The position numbers and the translations under genes are program-made. The notes below the pieces were generated by a model. It saw only the letters and a program-made list of their open reading frames with translations, had not been told where the DNA came from and ran no database searches. A DNA stretch of 64,000 nt from Gammaproteobacteria bacterium (lineage in GTDB: Bacteria > Pseudomonadota > Gammaproteobacteria > Pseudomonadales > Halieaceae), in the NCBI GenBank assembly GCA_030427485.1, contig JAUICG010000002.1, positions 186,001 through 250,000 on the forward strand, given 5' to 3'. Of the stretch, positions 36,857 through 48,494 are shown piece by piece (position 1 is the stretch's first letter; each line of letters begins with the position of its first letter).

Positions 36857-37780
36857 CTAAGCCCTCCCCCGCAGACTCAATTCCACGATTCGCTGCACCA
36901 GTTCCGGTATTGTGATTCCCGCCGCCGCGGCCGCCATCGGCACCAGGCTATGGGAGGTCATCCCGGGCACGGTGTTTACCTCCAGCACCCAAAAGCGTCC
37001 GGCAGCGTCGCGCATCAGGTCCACGCGGCCCCATACAGCGCACCCCAGCGAACGGAAAGCGCGCAGCGAAAGCGCCGCGATTTCGGCTTCCTCATCGCCT
37101 GTAAGACCGCTGGGGCTGTGGTACCGCGTATCATTGGAGATGTACTTCGCCTCGTAGTCGTAAAACTCATTGTCCGTCTCCAGGCGAATGGACGGCAGGG
37201 CCTGGTCACCCAGAATGGCCACGGTGTACTCGGGGCCGTCGATGAACTGTTCCGCCAGCACCTCGCCGGCATACTCGCTGGCCAGTTCAAATGACTTGCG
37301 CAATGCACCGGCGCTGGCAGCGGTACTCATGCCGATACTCGAACCCTGGCAGCCCGGCTTGACAAAGACCTTGCCGAAGCGATCAATCACACCCTGCCAG
37401 TCCGTATCCTTGTGCAGCGTAACGAAGCCAGCCGTTGCCAGATCAATGCCCTGCCACAACTGCTTGGCCCGTGGTTTATCCATCGCCAGCGCCGAACCCA
37501 GCACGCCCGATCCGGTATAGGGCACGCCCATGGTCTGCAACAGACCCTGCATACTGCCGTCCTCACCACCCGGACCGTGCAGGATGATAAACGCGATCCC
37601 GACACCCTCGAGCAGCGCCGCCCAGCCCGGCTCGGAAGGATCCACCGCGATCACCTCCACGCCCAGCGATTGCAACGCCTCGATCACCGTCTTGCCGCTG
37701 TTGAGGGACACCTCGCGCTCGGCCGAACTGCCACCCAGCAGGACTGCGACTTTGCCGCCGGTCAACTGTTGCAGGCTCAT
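36857..37780 (-). CDS. ddlB: D-alanine--D-alanine ligase
   Basis: 307 residues. ATP-grasp enzyme making D-Ala-D-Ala. [16 protein letters not shown] near 15-30, [13 protein letters not shown] near 68, [11 protein letters not shown] near 147, and C-terminal V-N-T-V-P-G-M-T near 272. Its start overlaps the murC stop (ATGA). Confidence 0.96.
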   Translation of the reverse strand: MSLQQLTGGKVAVLLGGSSAEREVSLNSGKTVIEALQSLGVEVIAVDPSEPGWAALLEGVGIAFIILHGPGGEDGSMQGLLQTMGVPYTGSGVLGSALAMDKPRAKQLWQGIDLATAGFVTLHKDTDWQGVIDRFGKVFVKPGCQGSSIGMSTAASAGALRKSFELASEYAGEVLAEQFIDGPEYTVAILGDQALPSIRLETDNEFYDYEAKYISNDTRYHSPSGLTGDEEAEIAALSLRAFRSLGCAVWGRVDLMRDAAGRFWVLEVNTVPGMTSHSLVPMAAAAAGITIPELVQRIVELSLRGRA

Positions 37781-39216
37781 AGCAGTGCTCCCTGCTTGAC
37801 GTAATGAGACTCCAGTTCCTGTGCCAGAAGTGACACCGTTCCAGCACCCTGGGTGATAACCACATCTTCGTCCTGCACGATCGTGCTCAACAGTTCTGGC
37901 ACATCATCAATGCGCTCGGCGAATATCGGCTCGACCTGACCGCGCTGGCGAATACTGCGAATCAGGCTGCGGCTGTCGGCGCCAGCGATGGCCGCTTCTC
38001 CGGCCGGGTACACATCAAGCAACACCAGCACATCACAGCCCGACAGAACGGCCACGAAATCCTCGTATAAATCACGTGTTCGCGTGTAACGATGGGGCTG
38101 GTAAACCATGACGATACGGCGCTGGGGCCACACCTGGCGCGCAGACTCGAGCGTCGCGCGAACCTCTGTCGGGTGGTGGCCGTAGTCATCGACCAGTTCG
38201 GCAACACCACCGGGAAACGCGAGCTGCCCCAGGCGGGTGAAGCGTCTGCCTACGCCGGCAAAACTCGCCAGACCCTGTTGAATATGCTCATCGCGCAGCC
38301 CTTCATCGCAGGCGACAGCTACCGCTGCGGTGGCGTTGAGCACATTGTGCGCCCCCGGCATATTCAGGTTGATAGCCAATGCGGGCAGGTCACCCGCTCT
38401 TTGCACAGTGAACGATGTAGTCAATCCATTGCGCTGCATATCAGTAATGCGAAAATCAGCATCGTCGGCAAATCCGTAGGTAATCACCTGGCGTGTAATC
38501 TCGGGCAGCATGTCCCGCACCACGGGATCATCGATGCACAGCACGGCGACACCGTAGAACGGCAGGTTGTGCAGGAAGTCCAGGAACGTGCGCCGCAACA
38601 CCGCGAAGTCACCGCCATAGGTGTCCATATGATCCGCCTCGATATTGGTCACCACGGTCACCATCGGCTGCAGATGCATGAAGGAGGCATCGCTCTCGTC
38701 TGCCTCGGCTATCAGGATACGGCCGGCGCCGAGCTGTGCGTTGCTGCCGACACTATTTACCAGGCCACCGATCACGAAGGTGGGATCGAGCCCCGCCTCG
38801 CCAAATACCGCCGCGATAAGACTGGTTGTGGTCGTCTTGCCGTGCGTCCCGGCGACCGCTATACCGTGGCGATAGCGCATCAACTCCGCCAGCATTTCCG
38901 CCCGCGGCACTACCGGTATCCGGTCGTTCCGCGCGGCGATCACCTCGGGATTTTCCTCATCGACGGCGCTGGAGGAAACCACCACATCCGCGCCGCCGAC
39001 GTTCTCGGCTGCGTGGCCGATAAAGATTTCAACACCCCGGACCGCCAGGCGTTCAGTGACAGCGCTCGAGCGCAGGTCCGAGCCAGCCACAGAGTAGCCC
39101 AGGTTCACCAACACCTCGGCGATACCGCTCATGCCGGAACCGCCGATGCCGATCATGTGGATGCGGCGAATTCGACGCATCTCGGGCAGACGAAAGGCAC
39201 TGGCGTGTTCAGGCAT
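37777..39216 (-). CDS. murC: UDP-N-acetylmuramate--L-alanine ligase
   Basis: 479 residues. Adds L-Ala to UDP-MurNAc. Rossmann start [13 protein letters not shown] near 19-31, ATP loop [10 protein letters not shown] near 120, E-A-D-E-S-D-A-S-F near 180, and D-D-Y-G-H-H-P-T-E near 345. It overlaps the murG stop by eight bases. Confidence 0.97.
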   Translation of the reverse strand: MPEHASAFRLPEMRRIRRIHMIGIGGSGMSGIAEVLVNLGYSVAGSDLRSSAVTERLAVRGVEIFIGHAAENVGGADVVVSSSAVDEENPEVIAARNDRIPVVPRAEMLAELMRYRHGIAVAGTHGKTTTTSLIAAVFGEAGLDPTFVIGGLVNSVGSNAQLGAGRILIAEADESDASFMHLQPMVTVVTNIEADHMDTYGGDFAVLRRTFLDFLHNLPFYGVAVLCIDDPVVRDMLPEITRQVITYGFADDADFRITDMQRNGLTTSFTVQRAGDLPALAINLNMPGAHNVLNATAAVAVACDEGLRDEHIQQGLASFAGVGRRFTRLGQLAFPGGVAELVDDYGHHPTEVRATLESARQVWPQRRIVMVYQPHRYTRTRDLYEDFVAVLSGCDVLVLLDVYPAGEAAIAGADSRSLIRSIRQRGQVEPIFAERIDDVPELLSTIVQDEDVVITQGAGTVSLLAQELESHYVKQGALL

Positions 39217-40309
39217 ACATCAGCTCCTCGCAGTAGTCACTGACACGCGCCGCGGCATCCGGGGTCGCCGCCGAGAAAGATGCCGCGGCCATCGCAGACA
39301 GGCGCTCCGGGTCGCCGTGCAAATCCTCCAGCAGTTGCAGCACCGATGCCGTATTCATATCGCCCTGGCGCAGCATGACCGCGCCTCCGCAGTCGGACAA
39401 GGTGCGGGCGTTGGCCGTCTGGTGGTCATCGATCGCATGGGGCAACGGCACCAGAATCGCCGGCCTGCCCATCACACAGAGCTCGGCTATCGTCAATGCG
39501 CCGCAGCGGCACAACACGAGATCAGCCCAGGCATAGGCCGCAGCCATGTCTTCTATGAACGGCGCCACCTGCACCGTGCCCTGCTCCAGTAATTCCCCGT
39601 AATGTTGACGCACGCCAGCGTCGTGCCCTGCCCCGGTCTGATGCCGCACTCGTATCACCGCGCCGTGTGCCCGCACCAGAGCGTGAACGGCCTCGGGCAA
39701 CACTTCGTTGATCGGCTGCGCGCCCAGGCTGCCGCCGAGCACCAGCAGTTGCAGGGGACGCTCGCCGTGATACGCATACTGGTTTTCCCGCCGCGCCATC
39801 AGCAACTCGCGCCGTACCGGGTTGCCGGGAACGCTGTAGGCAATGTCCTCGCGGAACGCGCCGGAAAACCCCGCAACAATCTTCGTCGCCAACGGCGCCA
39901 ACATACGATTTGTCGTACCGGCTACGGCGTTCTGTTCATGTATCAGCAATGGCTTGCGCAGCAACCACGCCGCCACACCCGCCGGACCCGCGACGTAGCC
40001 TCCCATACCCACCACACAACCGGGTGCGCGTCGAAACACCAGCCACAGGGCTTTCAATGCGGCAGCCAGCAGGAAAAACAGTGCCAACAGTTTGTGCAGC
40101 GCATTTTTCCCGCGCACACCGCGCACCGGGAGACAGTGCAGTTCGATACCGGCAGCCGGCACCACGCGGTGCTCAAGACCGCGCGCCGTCCCGACCCACT
40201 CTACACGGTAACCACGCGACAATAGCTCCGTGGCAACAGCCAGCGCGGGATACACGTGGCCCCCGGTTCCGCCCGCCATCATCAGCACAAGAGGTTTGGA
40301 CGCGGTCAT
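39209..40309 (-). CDS. murG: UDP-GlcNAc--lipid I transferase MurG
   Basis: 366 residues from the ATG at 40309, which overlaps the ftsW stop (ATGA); the open frame extends 85 codons further up but that part lies inside ftsW. MurG adds GlcNAc to lipid I at the inner face of the membrane. [14 protein letters not shown] near 10-23, H-E-Q-N-A-V-A-G near 127, G-G-S-L-G-A near 190 and [10 protein letters not shown] near 270. Confidence 0.97.
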   Translation of the reverse strand: MTASKPLVLMMAGGTGGHVYPALAVATELLSRGYRVEWVGTARGLEHRVVPAAGIELHCLPVRGVRGKNALHKLLALFFLLAAALKALWLVFRRAPGCVVGMGGYVAGPAGVAAWLLRKPLLIHEQNAVAGTTNRMLAPLATKIVAGFSGAFREDIAYSVPGNPVRRELLMARRENQYAYHGERPLQLLVLGGSLGAQPINEVLPEAVHALVRAHGAVIRVRHQTGAGHDAGVRQHYGELLEQGTVQVAPFIEDMAAAYAWADLVLCRCGALTIAELCVMGRPAILVPLPHAIDDHQTANARTLSDCGGAVMLRQGDMNTASVLQLLEDLHGDPERLSAMAAASFSAATPDAAARVSDYCEELMYA

Positions 40310-41460
40310 GATGCCTGCCTCCCACGCTCTGGGGGCGTTCGAATATCGCGGTCGATTCGCAATACCAGGCCCAGCATCGCGCAACACACGATCAGGCTGG
40401 TCCCCCCATAGCTTACGAAGGGCAGTGTCAATCCCTTGGTGGGCAACAAACCCGAACTCACTCCCATGTTGACGAATGCCTGGCCGGAAAACACCAGCGC
40501 GACGCCGTAGCACAGGTAAGCGCCAAAGGCGTTCCCGGCACGAATCGCCCGCAAGCCGGTCCACAGAATCCTGCCGATCAGACTCGCGAACAGCGCGATA
40601 ACTGCCACCGCACCGACGAACCCGGTTTCCTCGGCCCAGATGGAAAACACAAAATCCGTGTGCGCCTCCGGCAGGTAGAACAACTTCTGCACACTGTTAC
40701 CGAGACCGACGCCGGTCCATTCGCCGCGCCCGAACGCGATCAGCGACTGGGTCAACTGGAAGCCGGTGTTGTAAGGGTCGGCCCAGGGGTCTGTATAGGC
40801 AGTCAGGCGCTTGACCCGGTAGGGCTCGGACACCACCAGTACCAGCAGGGCACCGAGAGCCCCGAGCACCACCACCATGAAGTGTCCGACCTTGACCCCG
40901 GCGAGGAACAACATACCGAAGGCAGTAGCAGCCACGATAACGGTGGCGCCAAAGTCGGGCTCCATCATCAGCAACAGCGTGGTCGCGAACAACACCGTCA
41001 TCGGCTTCAGAAATCCCTGCCACTGGTGGCGCACTTCGTGTTCACGTCGCACCATGTAGCCGGCGAGGTAAACCACCACGGCGAACTTGGCGAACTCCGA
41101 GGGCTGCAGGGTAAACGGCCCCAGCGGCAACCAGCGCTGGCTGCCATTGACCTCGCGGCCGACACCGGGAATGAGCACCAGAATCAACAGCGCCAGCGCG
41201 CCGAACAACCACCACCAGCCACTGGATTGCCAGAATTCCGTCCTCATACGGTAGGTCGCTGCCGCCGCAACAATCCCCGCAAGCAGGTACACGGTATGAC
41301 GCTGGCTGTGATACCACGGGTTCTGGAAATGCCATTCAGCGTATTCGATCGACGCCGACGTAATGGCCACCAGGCCCACCAGCAACAGCGCCAGGCCCAG
41401 TACGGCAAGGGTCGTATCGGGTGCGCCAATGGCCGGCGTTTGTCGGGCGAAGCGCTTCAC
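40306..41460 (-). CDS. ftsW: Septal SEDS glycosyltransferase FtsW
   Basis: 384 residues, ten membrane helices. SEDS polymerase that works with FtsI. G-S-Q-R-W-L-P-L-G-P near 105-115, K-F-A-V-V-V-Y-L-A-G-Y, and the C-terminal S-S-G-L-L-P-T-K-G-L-T-L-P-F-V-S-Y-G-G-T-S segment near 335-355. Starts at GTG overlapping the murD stop (GTGA). Confidence 0.96.
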   Translation of the reverse strand: MKRFARQTPAIGAPDTTLAVLGLALLLVGLVAITSASIEYAEWHFQNPWYHSQRHTVYLLAGIVAAAATYRMRTEFWQSSGWWWLFGALALLILVLIPGVGREVNGSQRWLPLGPFTLQPSEFAKFAVVVYLAGYMVRREHEVRHQWQGFLKPMTVLFATTLLLMMEPDFGATVIVAATAFGMLFLAGVKVGHFMVVVLGALGALLVLVVSEPYRVKRLTAYTDPWADPYNTGFQLTQSLIAFGRGEWTGVGLGNSVQKLFYLPEAHTDFVFSIWAEETGFVGAVAVIALFASLIGRILWTGLRAIRAGNAFGAYLCYGVALVFSGQAFVNMGVSSGLLPTKGLTLPFVSYGGTSLIVCCAMLGLVLRIDRDIRTPPERGRQAS

Positions 41461-42821
41461 TGTCGCACCTCCGCCAACTCCCGGACGCGGGTGGCAAATG
41501 TATTGCCGCGCTCGGCGTAACCGCTGAACATATCGAAGCTGGCGCAGGCCGGGGACAGCAGCACCACATCGCCACTCTCGGCCTCCGCCGCTGCTGCGCT
41601 AACTGCCTCACGCAGCGAGGACACCATCACGACCGGTGCCGACGCAGACAGGGCCTGCGCAATCAATGGCGCGTCCTCACCCAGCAGCAGAAGCAGCTTG
41701 CAGTGACGCGCGACGGCGGCCTGCAGTTGACCAAAATCAGCGCCCTTGCCCTGGCCGCCGGCGATCAGCAGGACATTGCGCTCGCCGCCCAGACCGCCGA
41801 GCGCCGCTTCCGTCGCACCGATATTGGTCCCCTTGGAATCGTTGACGTAGCGCACGCCGTCGATTTCCGCCACCAGTTCGCAGCGATGAGGCAGGCCCCG
41901 GAACGAGCGCAGTGTCGCCAGCATGCTGTGCAGCGACAAGCCGGCGCTTTGGCCCAGGGCCAGCCCTGCTAGCGCATTGGCGACGTTGTGCCGTCCCGCA
42001 AGATTCAACTGCGCCAACGGCATCAGCAGTTCATTGCCGCAACTCAGGTACTCGACGCCGTCCTCAAGCCGCAAACCGAAGTCGCCGGGCCCAGGTTCCC
42101 CCATGCCCCAACTCACAAGTTCGACATCCGCATCCAGCAGCGGCACCGTCATCGGATCGTCCCGGTTTATCACGGCCTTCCTGCAGCCGTCGAATATTCG
42201 ATGCTTCGCCGTCCGGTAGCGCGACAGCGTCCCGTGGCGATCAAGGTGGTCGGCGCTGACATTCAATACGGTGGCGACCTCCAGCCCGAGGCGATGGGCG
42301 CGCTCAAGTTGGAAGCTGGACAACTCCAGCACGTACAGTTCGCGATCCGCCGCCAGCAATTCCAGTGCCGGCGTCCCCAGGTTACCGCCGACTCCCACGT
42401 TCAGGCCTGCGTCGCGCGCCATCTGTCCCAGCAGCTCGGTCACCGTGGACTTGGCATTGGACCCCGTGATTCCCACGACAGGCGCCTTCGCCTCGCGCAC
42501 GAACAGGTCGATATCCCCGATGACATCCACTCCCGCATCAATGGCATCGACAACGATACGCGCATCCATCGCTATACCGGGGCTGACGATCACTTCGCGC
42601 GCAGCGCTTATGACTTCCCGCGGGTACTCCCCGGCATAGAACCCGGCATCCGGCATCTCTCGGCGCAATTCCGACAGACCGGGCGGCTGCGTGCGCGTAT
42701 CCACCACCGCGAACGCCAGGCCCCGCTGCGACAGGAAGCGCGCACAGGACAAGCCAGTGGTGCCCAGTCCCACCACGACCCGGTATTCACTGTCCGCTAT
42801 TTTTTGCGAGGCCACTTTCAT
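41457..42821 (-). CDS. murD: UDP-MurNAc-L-alanine--D-glutamate ligase
   Basis: ~454 residues. V-V-V-G-L-G-T-T-G-L-S near 15-25, ATP loop G-I-T-G-S-N-A-K-S-T-V near 115 (Ala where Gly is common), V-L-N-V-S-A-D-H-L-D-R-H near 185, and Y-V-N-D-S-K-G-T-N near 320. I take the ATG at 42821; a GTG two codons earlier is possible. It starts seven bases after the mraY stop. Confidence 0.96.
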   Translation of the reverse strand: MKVASQKIADSEYRVVVGLGTTGLSCARFLSQRGLAFAVVDTRTQPPGLSELRREMPDAGFYAGEYPREVISAAREVIVSPGIAMDARIVVDAIDAGVDVIGDIDLFVREAKAPVVGITGSNAKSTVTELLGQMARDAGLNVGVGGNLGTPALELLAADRELYVLELSSFQLERAHRLGLEVATVLNVSADHLDRHGTLSRYRTAKHRIFDGCRKAVINRDDPMTVPLLDADVELVSWGMGEPGPGDFGLRLEDGVEYLSCGNELLMPLAQLNLAGRHNVANALAGLALGQSAGLSLHSMLATLRSFRGLPHRCELVAEIDGVRYVNDSKGTNIGATEAALGGLGGERNVLLIAGGQGKGADFGQLQAAVARHCKLLLLLGEDAPLIAQALSASAPVVMVSSLREAVSAAAAEAESGDVVLLSPACASFDMFSGYAERGNTFATRVRELAEVRQ

Positions 42822-42827
42822 TCTCAC

Positions 42828-43910
42828 CTAGCGCAACTTCAACGTCGCCAGCCCGAACAGGACCAGCATCACCGTGATAATCCAGAAACGCACGATCACG
42901 CGCGGCTCCGGCCAGCCTTTCAATTCAAAATGGTGGTGGATGGGCGCCATGCGAAATACCCGCTTGCCCGTCAGCTTGAACGATGCCACCTGCACGATCA
43001 CCGATACCGTTTCCAGCACGAAGATGCCGCCCATGATGAAAAACACGATCTCGTGTCGGGTGATCACCGCCACCGCACCCAACGCCGCCCCCAGTGCCAG
43101 CGCCCCGACATCACCCATAAACACCTGGGCGGGGTAGGTGTTAAACCAGAGGAAGCCGAGCCCGGCCCCGGCGATGCTGCCGCAGAACACCGCCAGTTCA
43201 CCGCTGCCCGCGATATAGGGAATATGCAGGTAGTTGGCGAAATCCACGCGACCGGTAAGGTAGGCAATAATTCCCAGCGCTGTGCCGACCAGCACGGTCG
43301 GCAAGATGGCCAGGCCGTCGAGGCCATCGGTCAGGTTCACCGCATTGCTCGCGCCGACAATGACGAAATAGGCCAGCAAAATGAAAAACGGCCCCATGCT
43401 CCAGGCGACATCCTTGAAGAAGGGGATGTAAAGCTGGGTCGTCGCGGGTGTGTCGGAGCCGAGGTAGAGATAGAGCGCCGCGGCCAGGCCTATCAGGGAT
43501 TGCCAGAAGTACTTCCAGCGTGCCGGCAGGCCGCGCGAATTTTTCTCCACGACCTTGCGGTAATCATCGACCCAGCCGATCGCGCCGAATGCGGCTGTCA
43601 CCAGCACCGCCAGCCACAGATAGGGATTGCGCAGGTCCCCCCACAGCAGACAGGACACGGCGACGGCCACCAGAATCAGGGCGCCTCCCATGGTCGGTGT
43701 ACCCGCCTTGCTCAGGTGGCTTTGCGGGCCGTCATCGCGCACCGCCTGGCCCATCTGGTAGAACTTCAATCGACGGATCATCACCGGACCCACTGTCAGC
43801 GAAATCATCAGGGCGGTGCCCACCGCGAGTATTCCGCGCAGTGTCAAATACTGAAATACGCGGAACACGCTCTGGTACTGGGTGAGATATTCTGCCAGCA
43901 GCATCAACAT
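42828..43910 (-). CDS. mraY: Phospho-MurNAc-pentapeptide translocase MraY
   Basis: 360 residues, ten membrane helices. Makes lipid I from UDP-MurNAc-pentapeptide and undecaprenyl phosphate. G-T-P-T-M-G-G near 70, D-D-Y-R-K near 115, [12 protein letters not shown] near 188-199, G-D-V-G-A-L-A near 265 and the [11 protein letters not shown] loop near 325. Two bases separate it from murF. Confidence 0.97.
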   Translation of the reverse strand: MLMLLAEYLTQYQSVFRVFQYLTLRGILAVGTALMISLTVGPVMIRRLKFYQMGQAVRDDGPQSHLSKAGTPTMGGALILVAVAVSCLLWGDLRNPYLWLAVLVTAAFGAIGWVDDYRKVVEKNSRGLPARWKYFWQSLIGLAAALYLYLGSDTPATTQLYIPFFKDVAWSMGPFFILLAYFVIVGASNAVNLTDGLDGLAILPTVLVGTALGIIAYLTGRVDFANYLHIPYIAGSGELAVFCGSIAGAGLGFLWFNTYPAQVFMGDVGALALGAALGAVAVITRHEIVFFIMGGIFVLETVSVIVQVASFKLTGKRVFRMAPIHHHFELKGWPEPRVIVRFWIITVMLVLFGLATLKLR

Positions 43911-43912
43911 AA

Positions 43913-45277
43913 TCAGTGCTCCCCCGCCGTCGCGTCGGGCAGCAGCACGCGCAACAACTGCTCCATGCCGGCGCTGCGCGACCCCTTGATCAGCACCGTA
44001 TCGCCGTCACCGAACTGACCTGACAGCGCGTCCAGCGCCGCCTCCCGGTCTTTGAAATACCGGCCATTGGCACCGAACGCCGCCACACTGTTCTCGAGTT
44101 CCGGACCAACGCCCCACAACTGGTCTATACCTGCGTCGCGTGCGTAGGCGCCGACCTCCCGATGCAGTTCAGCGCTGTTTTCGCCCAGTTCGCGCATCGC
44201 GCCAAGCACCAGGGTACGTCGCCCGGAGCAACTCGCCAGCATGTCAATCGCGGCGCGCACGGAACCGGGATTGGCGTTGTAGCAATCGTCTATCACCACG
44301 GCACCCCCCGGAGTGCGCAGCGAACGCAGGCGGCCGCTGACCGGTTGCAGGGACTCCAACCCGTCCCGGACATCCGTCAGGGCGATACCGCAAGCCATAC
44401 CTACCGCCGTTGCCGCCAGTGCGTTGGCCACGTTGTGCACGCCCGGCAACTTCAGGCGCATCGCCATGTCCCCAACGGGCGTGGACACCGTAAAGCTCAC
44501 TCCGTCGATTCCCCGGTTCTGGATACCCCGGGCGCTGATCGCGGCCGCTTGCTGCAGGCCGAAATCGAGCACGGTGGCTGCGCCCGCCCGCTTGCGCCAC
44601 TGCCGGGCCCAGGGCTGGTCTGCGTTGATGATCGCGGTATCACTCGCGGCCAGGCGATCGTAGATTTCACCTTTCGCGGCGGCGACACCCTCGACACTGC
44701 CAAACCCCTGCAGGTGTGCGGGCATCGCATTCAACAGCAGCGCGATGGTGGGTCGCGCCAGTTCACACAGCCAGTCGATATCGCCCGCCCTGGCGGCACC
44801 CATTTCAACCACGGCGAATTCATGCTCCGGTCGCAGCCGCAGCAAGGTCAGGGGCACACCGATTTCATTGTTGTAGTTCCCCTCGGTCGCCAGCGTTTCA
44901 CCGCACCTGGCCAGCACCGAGTGCACCATATTCTTGACAGTCGTTTTACCACTGCTGCCTGTGATGGCCACCAGCGGGCCGCTGAACAGGGAGCGGTTGT
45001 ATGCACCGAGGCGGCCCAGGGCACGCAGCGTATCGTCCACCCGCAATTGCGGCAGGGACCCGGCCACCTGCTGCGTCACAATCGCCGCTGCCGCGCCTTC
45101 GCCCTGCACCTGCAGCAGGTAGTCGTGGCCGTCGAAGTGCTCGCCGCGCAAGGCCACGAACAAATCACCGGCGCAGATGGAGCGACTGTCCGTGGACACG
45201 CCGGTAAACACCCGGTCTTCGCCTGCAAGTTGCGCACTGAGGGGTATCTGCAGCTCCGACAAAGTTATCGCGCGCAT
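43913..45277 (-). CDS. murF: UDP-MurNAc-tripeptide--D-alanyl-D-alanine ligase
   Basis: ~454 residues. Adds D-Ala-D-Ala to the tripeptide. [11 protein letters not shown] near 108-118, E-G-N-Y-N-N-E-I-G near 137, E-M-G-A-A-R-A-G-D near 160, and [10 protein letters not shown] near 330. Its ATG shares a base with the murE stop (TGATG). Confidence 0.96.
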   Translation of the reverse strand: MRAITLSELQIPLSAQLAGEDRVFTGVSTDSRSICAGDLFVALRGEHFDGHDYLLQVQGEGAAAAIVTQQVAGSLPQLRVDDTLRALGRLGAYNRSLFSGPLVAITGSSGKTTVKNMVHSVLARCGETLATEGNYNNEIGVPLTLLRLRPEHEFAVVEMGAARAGDIDWLCELARPTIALLLNAMPAHLQGFGSVEGVAAAKGEIYDRLAASDTAIINADQPWARQWRKRAGAATVLDFGLQQAAAISARGIQNRGIDGVSFTVSTPVGDMAMRLKLPGVHNVANALAATAVGMACGIALTDVRDGLESLQPVSGRLRSLRTPGGAVVIDDCYNANPGSVRAAIDMLASCSGRRTLVLGAMRELGENSAELHREVGAYARDAGIDQLWGVGPELENSVAAFGANGRYFKDREAALDALSGQFGDGDTVLIKGSRSAGMEQLLRVLLPDATAGEH

Positions 45278-46770
45278 CACAGTGCCACTCTCCCGGCAAG
45301 CGCGGCACGGGCATGCGCCTCGTCGCTGAATGGCAGACGCACGCCATTCACCAGTTGATACTCTTCGTGGCCTTTTCCCGCTATGACCACGCAGTCACCG
45401 GCCTCGGCGGCCGCCACCGCAAGCGCGATAGCCTCCGCGCGGTCAACTACCAATTGATACTCGCCGCGGCACCCCGACTCTATATCGCGCATGATCTGCA
45501 GCGGGTCCTCGCTGCGCGGATTGTCGCTGGTGACCACCACGCGGTCTGAGAGCGCACAGGCTACACGTCCCATCGCCTGGCGTTTTTCACGATCCCTGTC
45601 GCCGCCGCAGCCAAACACGGTAACCAGCGAACCGCGCACATGCGGGCGCAATGACGTCAGCACCTGTTCCAGCGCATCCGGGGTGTGCGCGTAATCGACT
45701 ATCACTTGCAGATCGTGCGTATTGGGTACCGGCGCCATACGGCCGGGAACCGGCTGCAAGTGGGCTACCGCGCCGAGTATCGAGCCCAGCCCCTCACCCG
45801 CCAGGGCCAGCGACGCAACAGCCGCGGCAAGGTTCGCCAGATTGAAGTCTCCGGGCATGGGGCTGTAGAACTCGGCCATTCCCCAGGGGCTGTGCAGCAC
45901 GGCGCGCACCCCATCCGCCTCGAATCGGGCATTCTCGATGCGCAGGTCCGCCGCGGCACCGCGCGATGAATAGGTGACAACCTGGGCGCCCGCAGCCACC
46001 GCTGCGCGCACACTGTCCGCGAAGGGGTCATCGATGTTTATCACCGCGTACTTCAGGCCCTCGCTGGCGAACAAGCGCAACTTCGCACGTCCGTATGCAT
46101 CCATGGTGCCGTGATAGTCCAGGTGATCATGCGAAAGATTGGTGTAGACCGCCGTCGTGAACTCCACCCCGGTCACGCGGCCCTGTTCCAGTGCATGCGA
46201 GGACACTTCCATACTGACGGCAACGACGCCCTCGGCGAGCCACTGGGCCAGTTGTCGCTGCAGTGACAAGGCATCGGGTGTGGTGTTGCTCGCGGCGGCG
46301 ACATCATCTCCAAGCGTGGCGCCCAGTGTGCCGATCACGCCGCAAGGCTTCCCCAGTGCGCGTGTCAGCTGGGCGATAATCCGGCTGGTGGTCGTTTTAC
46401 CATTGGTACCGGTCACGCCCACCACCTGCATCGCATGACTGGGCTTGCGGTAGAACCGGGCCGCGAGCAGGCCGGCCTCAAAGTGCAGTTCCGGCAGTTC
46501 CACCAGCGGCACCGCTATCGCGTCGACAAACCCTGCAACCGGTGCCTCCGCCACCACCGCTGCGGCGCCGTTGGCCACCGCCTGCTCGATGAACTGGCGG
46601 CCGTCATGCGTTTCGCCGGGCAGCGCCAGGAACAGGTCGCCGGGGCGCACCTTGCGGCTGTCCAGTTGCACACCATGGATCATGATGTCTGCAAAAGCGC
46701 CGTTGTCGCTGCCGAGAACCTGTGGCAAAGGCATCGGCTGTGTTGAGAACGTCTGCGCGGCCGCCATCAT
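45277..46770 (-). CDS. murE: UDP-MurNAc-dipeptide--meso-DAP ligase
   Basis: 497 residues. V-T-G-T-N-G-K-T-T-T-S near 115-125, N-T-T-P-D-A-L near 160, S-H-D-H-L-D-Y-H-G-T near 215, and the D-N-P-R motif (T-S-D-N-P-R-S-E-D-P) near 415, which selects meso-diaminopimelate over lysine. Its ATG ATG start overlaps the ftsI stop. The DNPR motif fixes a Gram-negative-type peptidoglycan. Confidence 0.97.
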   Translation of the reverse strand: MMAAAQTFSTQPMPLPQVLGSDNGAFADIMIHGVQLDSRKVRPGDLFLALPGETHDGRQFIEQAVANGAAAVVAEAPVAGFVDAIAVPLVELPELHFEAGLLAARFYRKPSHAMQVVGVTGTNGKTTTSRIIAQLTRALGKPCGVIGTLGATLGDDVAAASNTTPDALSLQRQLAQWLAEGVVAVSMEVSSHALEQGRVTGVEFTTAVYTNLSHDHLDYHGTMDAYGRAKLRLFASEGLKYAVINIDDPFADSVRAAVAAGAQVVTYSSRGAAADLRIENARFEADGVRAVLHSPWGMAEFYSPMPGDFNLANLAAAVASLALAGEGLGSILGAVAHLQPVPGRMAPVPNTHDLQVIVDYAHTPDALEQVLTSLRPHVRGSLVTVFGCGGDRDREKRQAMGRVACALSDRVVVTSDNPRSEDPLQIMRDIESGCRGEYQLVVDRAEAIALAVAAAEAGDCVVIAGKGHEEYQLVNGVRLPFSDEAHARAALAGRVAL

Positions 46771-48494
46771 GTTCTGCCACCTGCTGCCTGCGTGGCGTCG
46801 CTGCCCGCCGTGCTGATATCGGAGGGCGGTACATTGAGCAGGCGCAGCGTGGCGCTGGTCATTTCCGAGAATACCGGTGCCGCCACCGCGCCGCCGCCAT
46901 ACAGGGCGCCCTTGGGGTCATTGATAACAACCACCGTGACAATGCGCGGGTTATCAACTGGCGCCACGCCGGCAAACAGCGCGACGTACTTGTTCTTCTC
47001 ATAGCCGCCCGGACCGACCTTGTGCACGGTGCCCGTCTTGCCGCCGACCTGGTAACCGGGTACGCGCGCCTTGCGCGCCGTGCCCTCTTCATTGGTCACC
47101 GCGTGAAGCATGGTCATCAGTTTTTCGGCTGTTTCGGGGGCGATCACGCGTTTGCCCGGCGGTATTCTGCCCTCCAGCGCGAGCAGTGAGACCGGCTGCT
47201 GCAGGCCGCCGTTCGCAAACACGGAGTAGGCGCTGGCCAGTTGCAGCGGCGTAGCGGTAATGCCATAACCGAACGCCAGCGATACTTTCTCGGTTGCGTA
47301 CCAGCGCGGGCGATTGGGCAGGTTACCGGCGCTTTCACCGGGGAATCCGGTTCCGGGAGGCTGCCCAATGCCAAAACGGTGGAAGACCTCCCAGATGGGC
47401 TCGTGACCGAGATCGAGCGCGATCTTCGTCACCCCCACCTGACTGGATTTTTGCAACACCCGAGTCAAACTGATAAGTCCGTAGTTACGCGGATCCGGAT
47501 ACACTTTGGGACCCACCCGGATGCGCCCGGGCGAGGTGTCTATCATCGTCTCCGGGGAGAACCGGCCGCTCTCGAGAGCGGCCACCAGGGTCAGCGACTT
47601 CATGGTTGAGCCGGGCTCATAAACATCGGTGATTGCGCGGTTGCGCATGCCCTCGGGGGCGCCGGATTTCTGCCCGTTCGGGTTGTAGACCGGGTAATTG
47701 ACCATGGCCAGCACCTCACCGGTGTGGCTATCCAGAGTGACGGCAGTGCCGGATTCGGCCCCCAGCGCGGTGACCGCCCGCTGCAGTTCGCGGTGCTGCA
47801 CATACTGCAGGCGCAGATCTATACTCAAGCGCAAATCCTTGCCTGATTGCGCGGGCTGTAGCACACCGATGTCGCGCACCATTTCCCCGTGCAAATCCTT
47901 TATGTACTTTTTCTTGCCCGGCCGGCCTTCCAACCAGTCGTTGTAGGTCAGTTCCAGGCCGGCGATACCCTGTCCGTCGACATTGGTAAAGCCGACCAGT
48001 TGCGCGGCGACTTCACCGGCGGGGTAAAACCGACGGTACTCGCGCTCGCTGAATACACCCGGAATCTTCCTGTCGAGAATTGTTCGTGCATGTGCCGGTA
48101 TCTGGTGGCGCAACAGGTACATGAACTGTTTGCCCTCGTAGCGGGACAATTTTTCCTGCAGCGCGGACAACTCCATATCCAGTGCCTGCGCCAGTTCACC
48201 CAGTCGCGATGAATCCCTCAGCAACTGCGGGTTGGCCCAGATCGACACCACCGGAGTACTTACTGCAAGTGGCTCACCGCGCCGGTCGGAAATCACGCCC
48301 CGGTAAGCCGGTATTTCCGCGGTGCGCAGCGAACGCTTGGCACCCTGACCCTGCAGGAACTCATAGCCGTGTTCCAGGTCGAGTATCTGCAATGACAATA
48401 CCCGCCACAGCAACAGGGCCAGCATCACACACAGTACGCCCACCACCGCGTGAAAACGCCACATCGACAACACCTGGCTGCTTGCGCCCTTCAT
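46767..48494 (-). CDS. ftsI: Septal transpeptidase FtsI (PBP3)
   Basis: ~575 residues from the ATG at 48494 that overlaps the ftsL stop (ATGA); the frame runs further upstream but inside ftsL. One membrane helix (~14-34), the PBP dimer domain with R-G-V-I-S-D-R-R-G-E-P-L-A near 60, and the transpeptidase motifs S-T-M-K (catalytic Ser, in E-P-G-S-T-M-K), S-S-Q for the S-x-N-like motif and K-T-G-T. It crosslinks septal peptidoglycan with FtsW. Confidence 0.96.
   Translation of the reverse strand: MKGASSQVLSMWRFHAVVGVLCVMLALLLWRVLSLQILDLEHGYEFLQGQGAKRSLRTAEIPAYRGVISDRRGEPLAVSTPVVSIWANPQLLRDSSRLGELAQALDMELSALQEKLSRYEGKQFMYLLRHQIPAHARTILDRKIPGVFSEREYRRFYPAGEVAAQLVGFTNVDGQGIAGLELTYNDWLEGRPGKKKYIKDLHGEMVRDIGVLQPAQSGKDLRLSIDLRLQYVQHRELQRAVTALGAESGTAVTLDSHTGEVLAMVNYPVYNPNGQKSGAPEGMRNRAITDVYEPGSTMKSLTLVAALESGRFSPETMIDTSPGRIRVGPKVYPDPRNYGLISLTRVLQKSSQVGVTKIALDLGHEPIWEVFHRFGIGQPPGTGFPGESAGNLPNRPRWYATEKVSLAFGYGITATPLQLASAYSVFANGGLQQPVSLLALEGRIPPGKRVIAPETAEKLMTMLHAVTNEEGTARKARVPGYQVGGKTGTVHKVGPGGYEKNKYVALFAGVAPVDNPRIVTVVVINDPKGALYGGGAVAAPVFSEMTSATLRLLNVPPSDISTAGSDATQAAGGRT

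Noticed and set aside
41988..44018. 676-codon plus-strand frame across murD and mraY
   Set aside because: The translation is rich in His, Gln and Arg as expected for an antisense frame, and both opposing genes are unmistakable.
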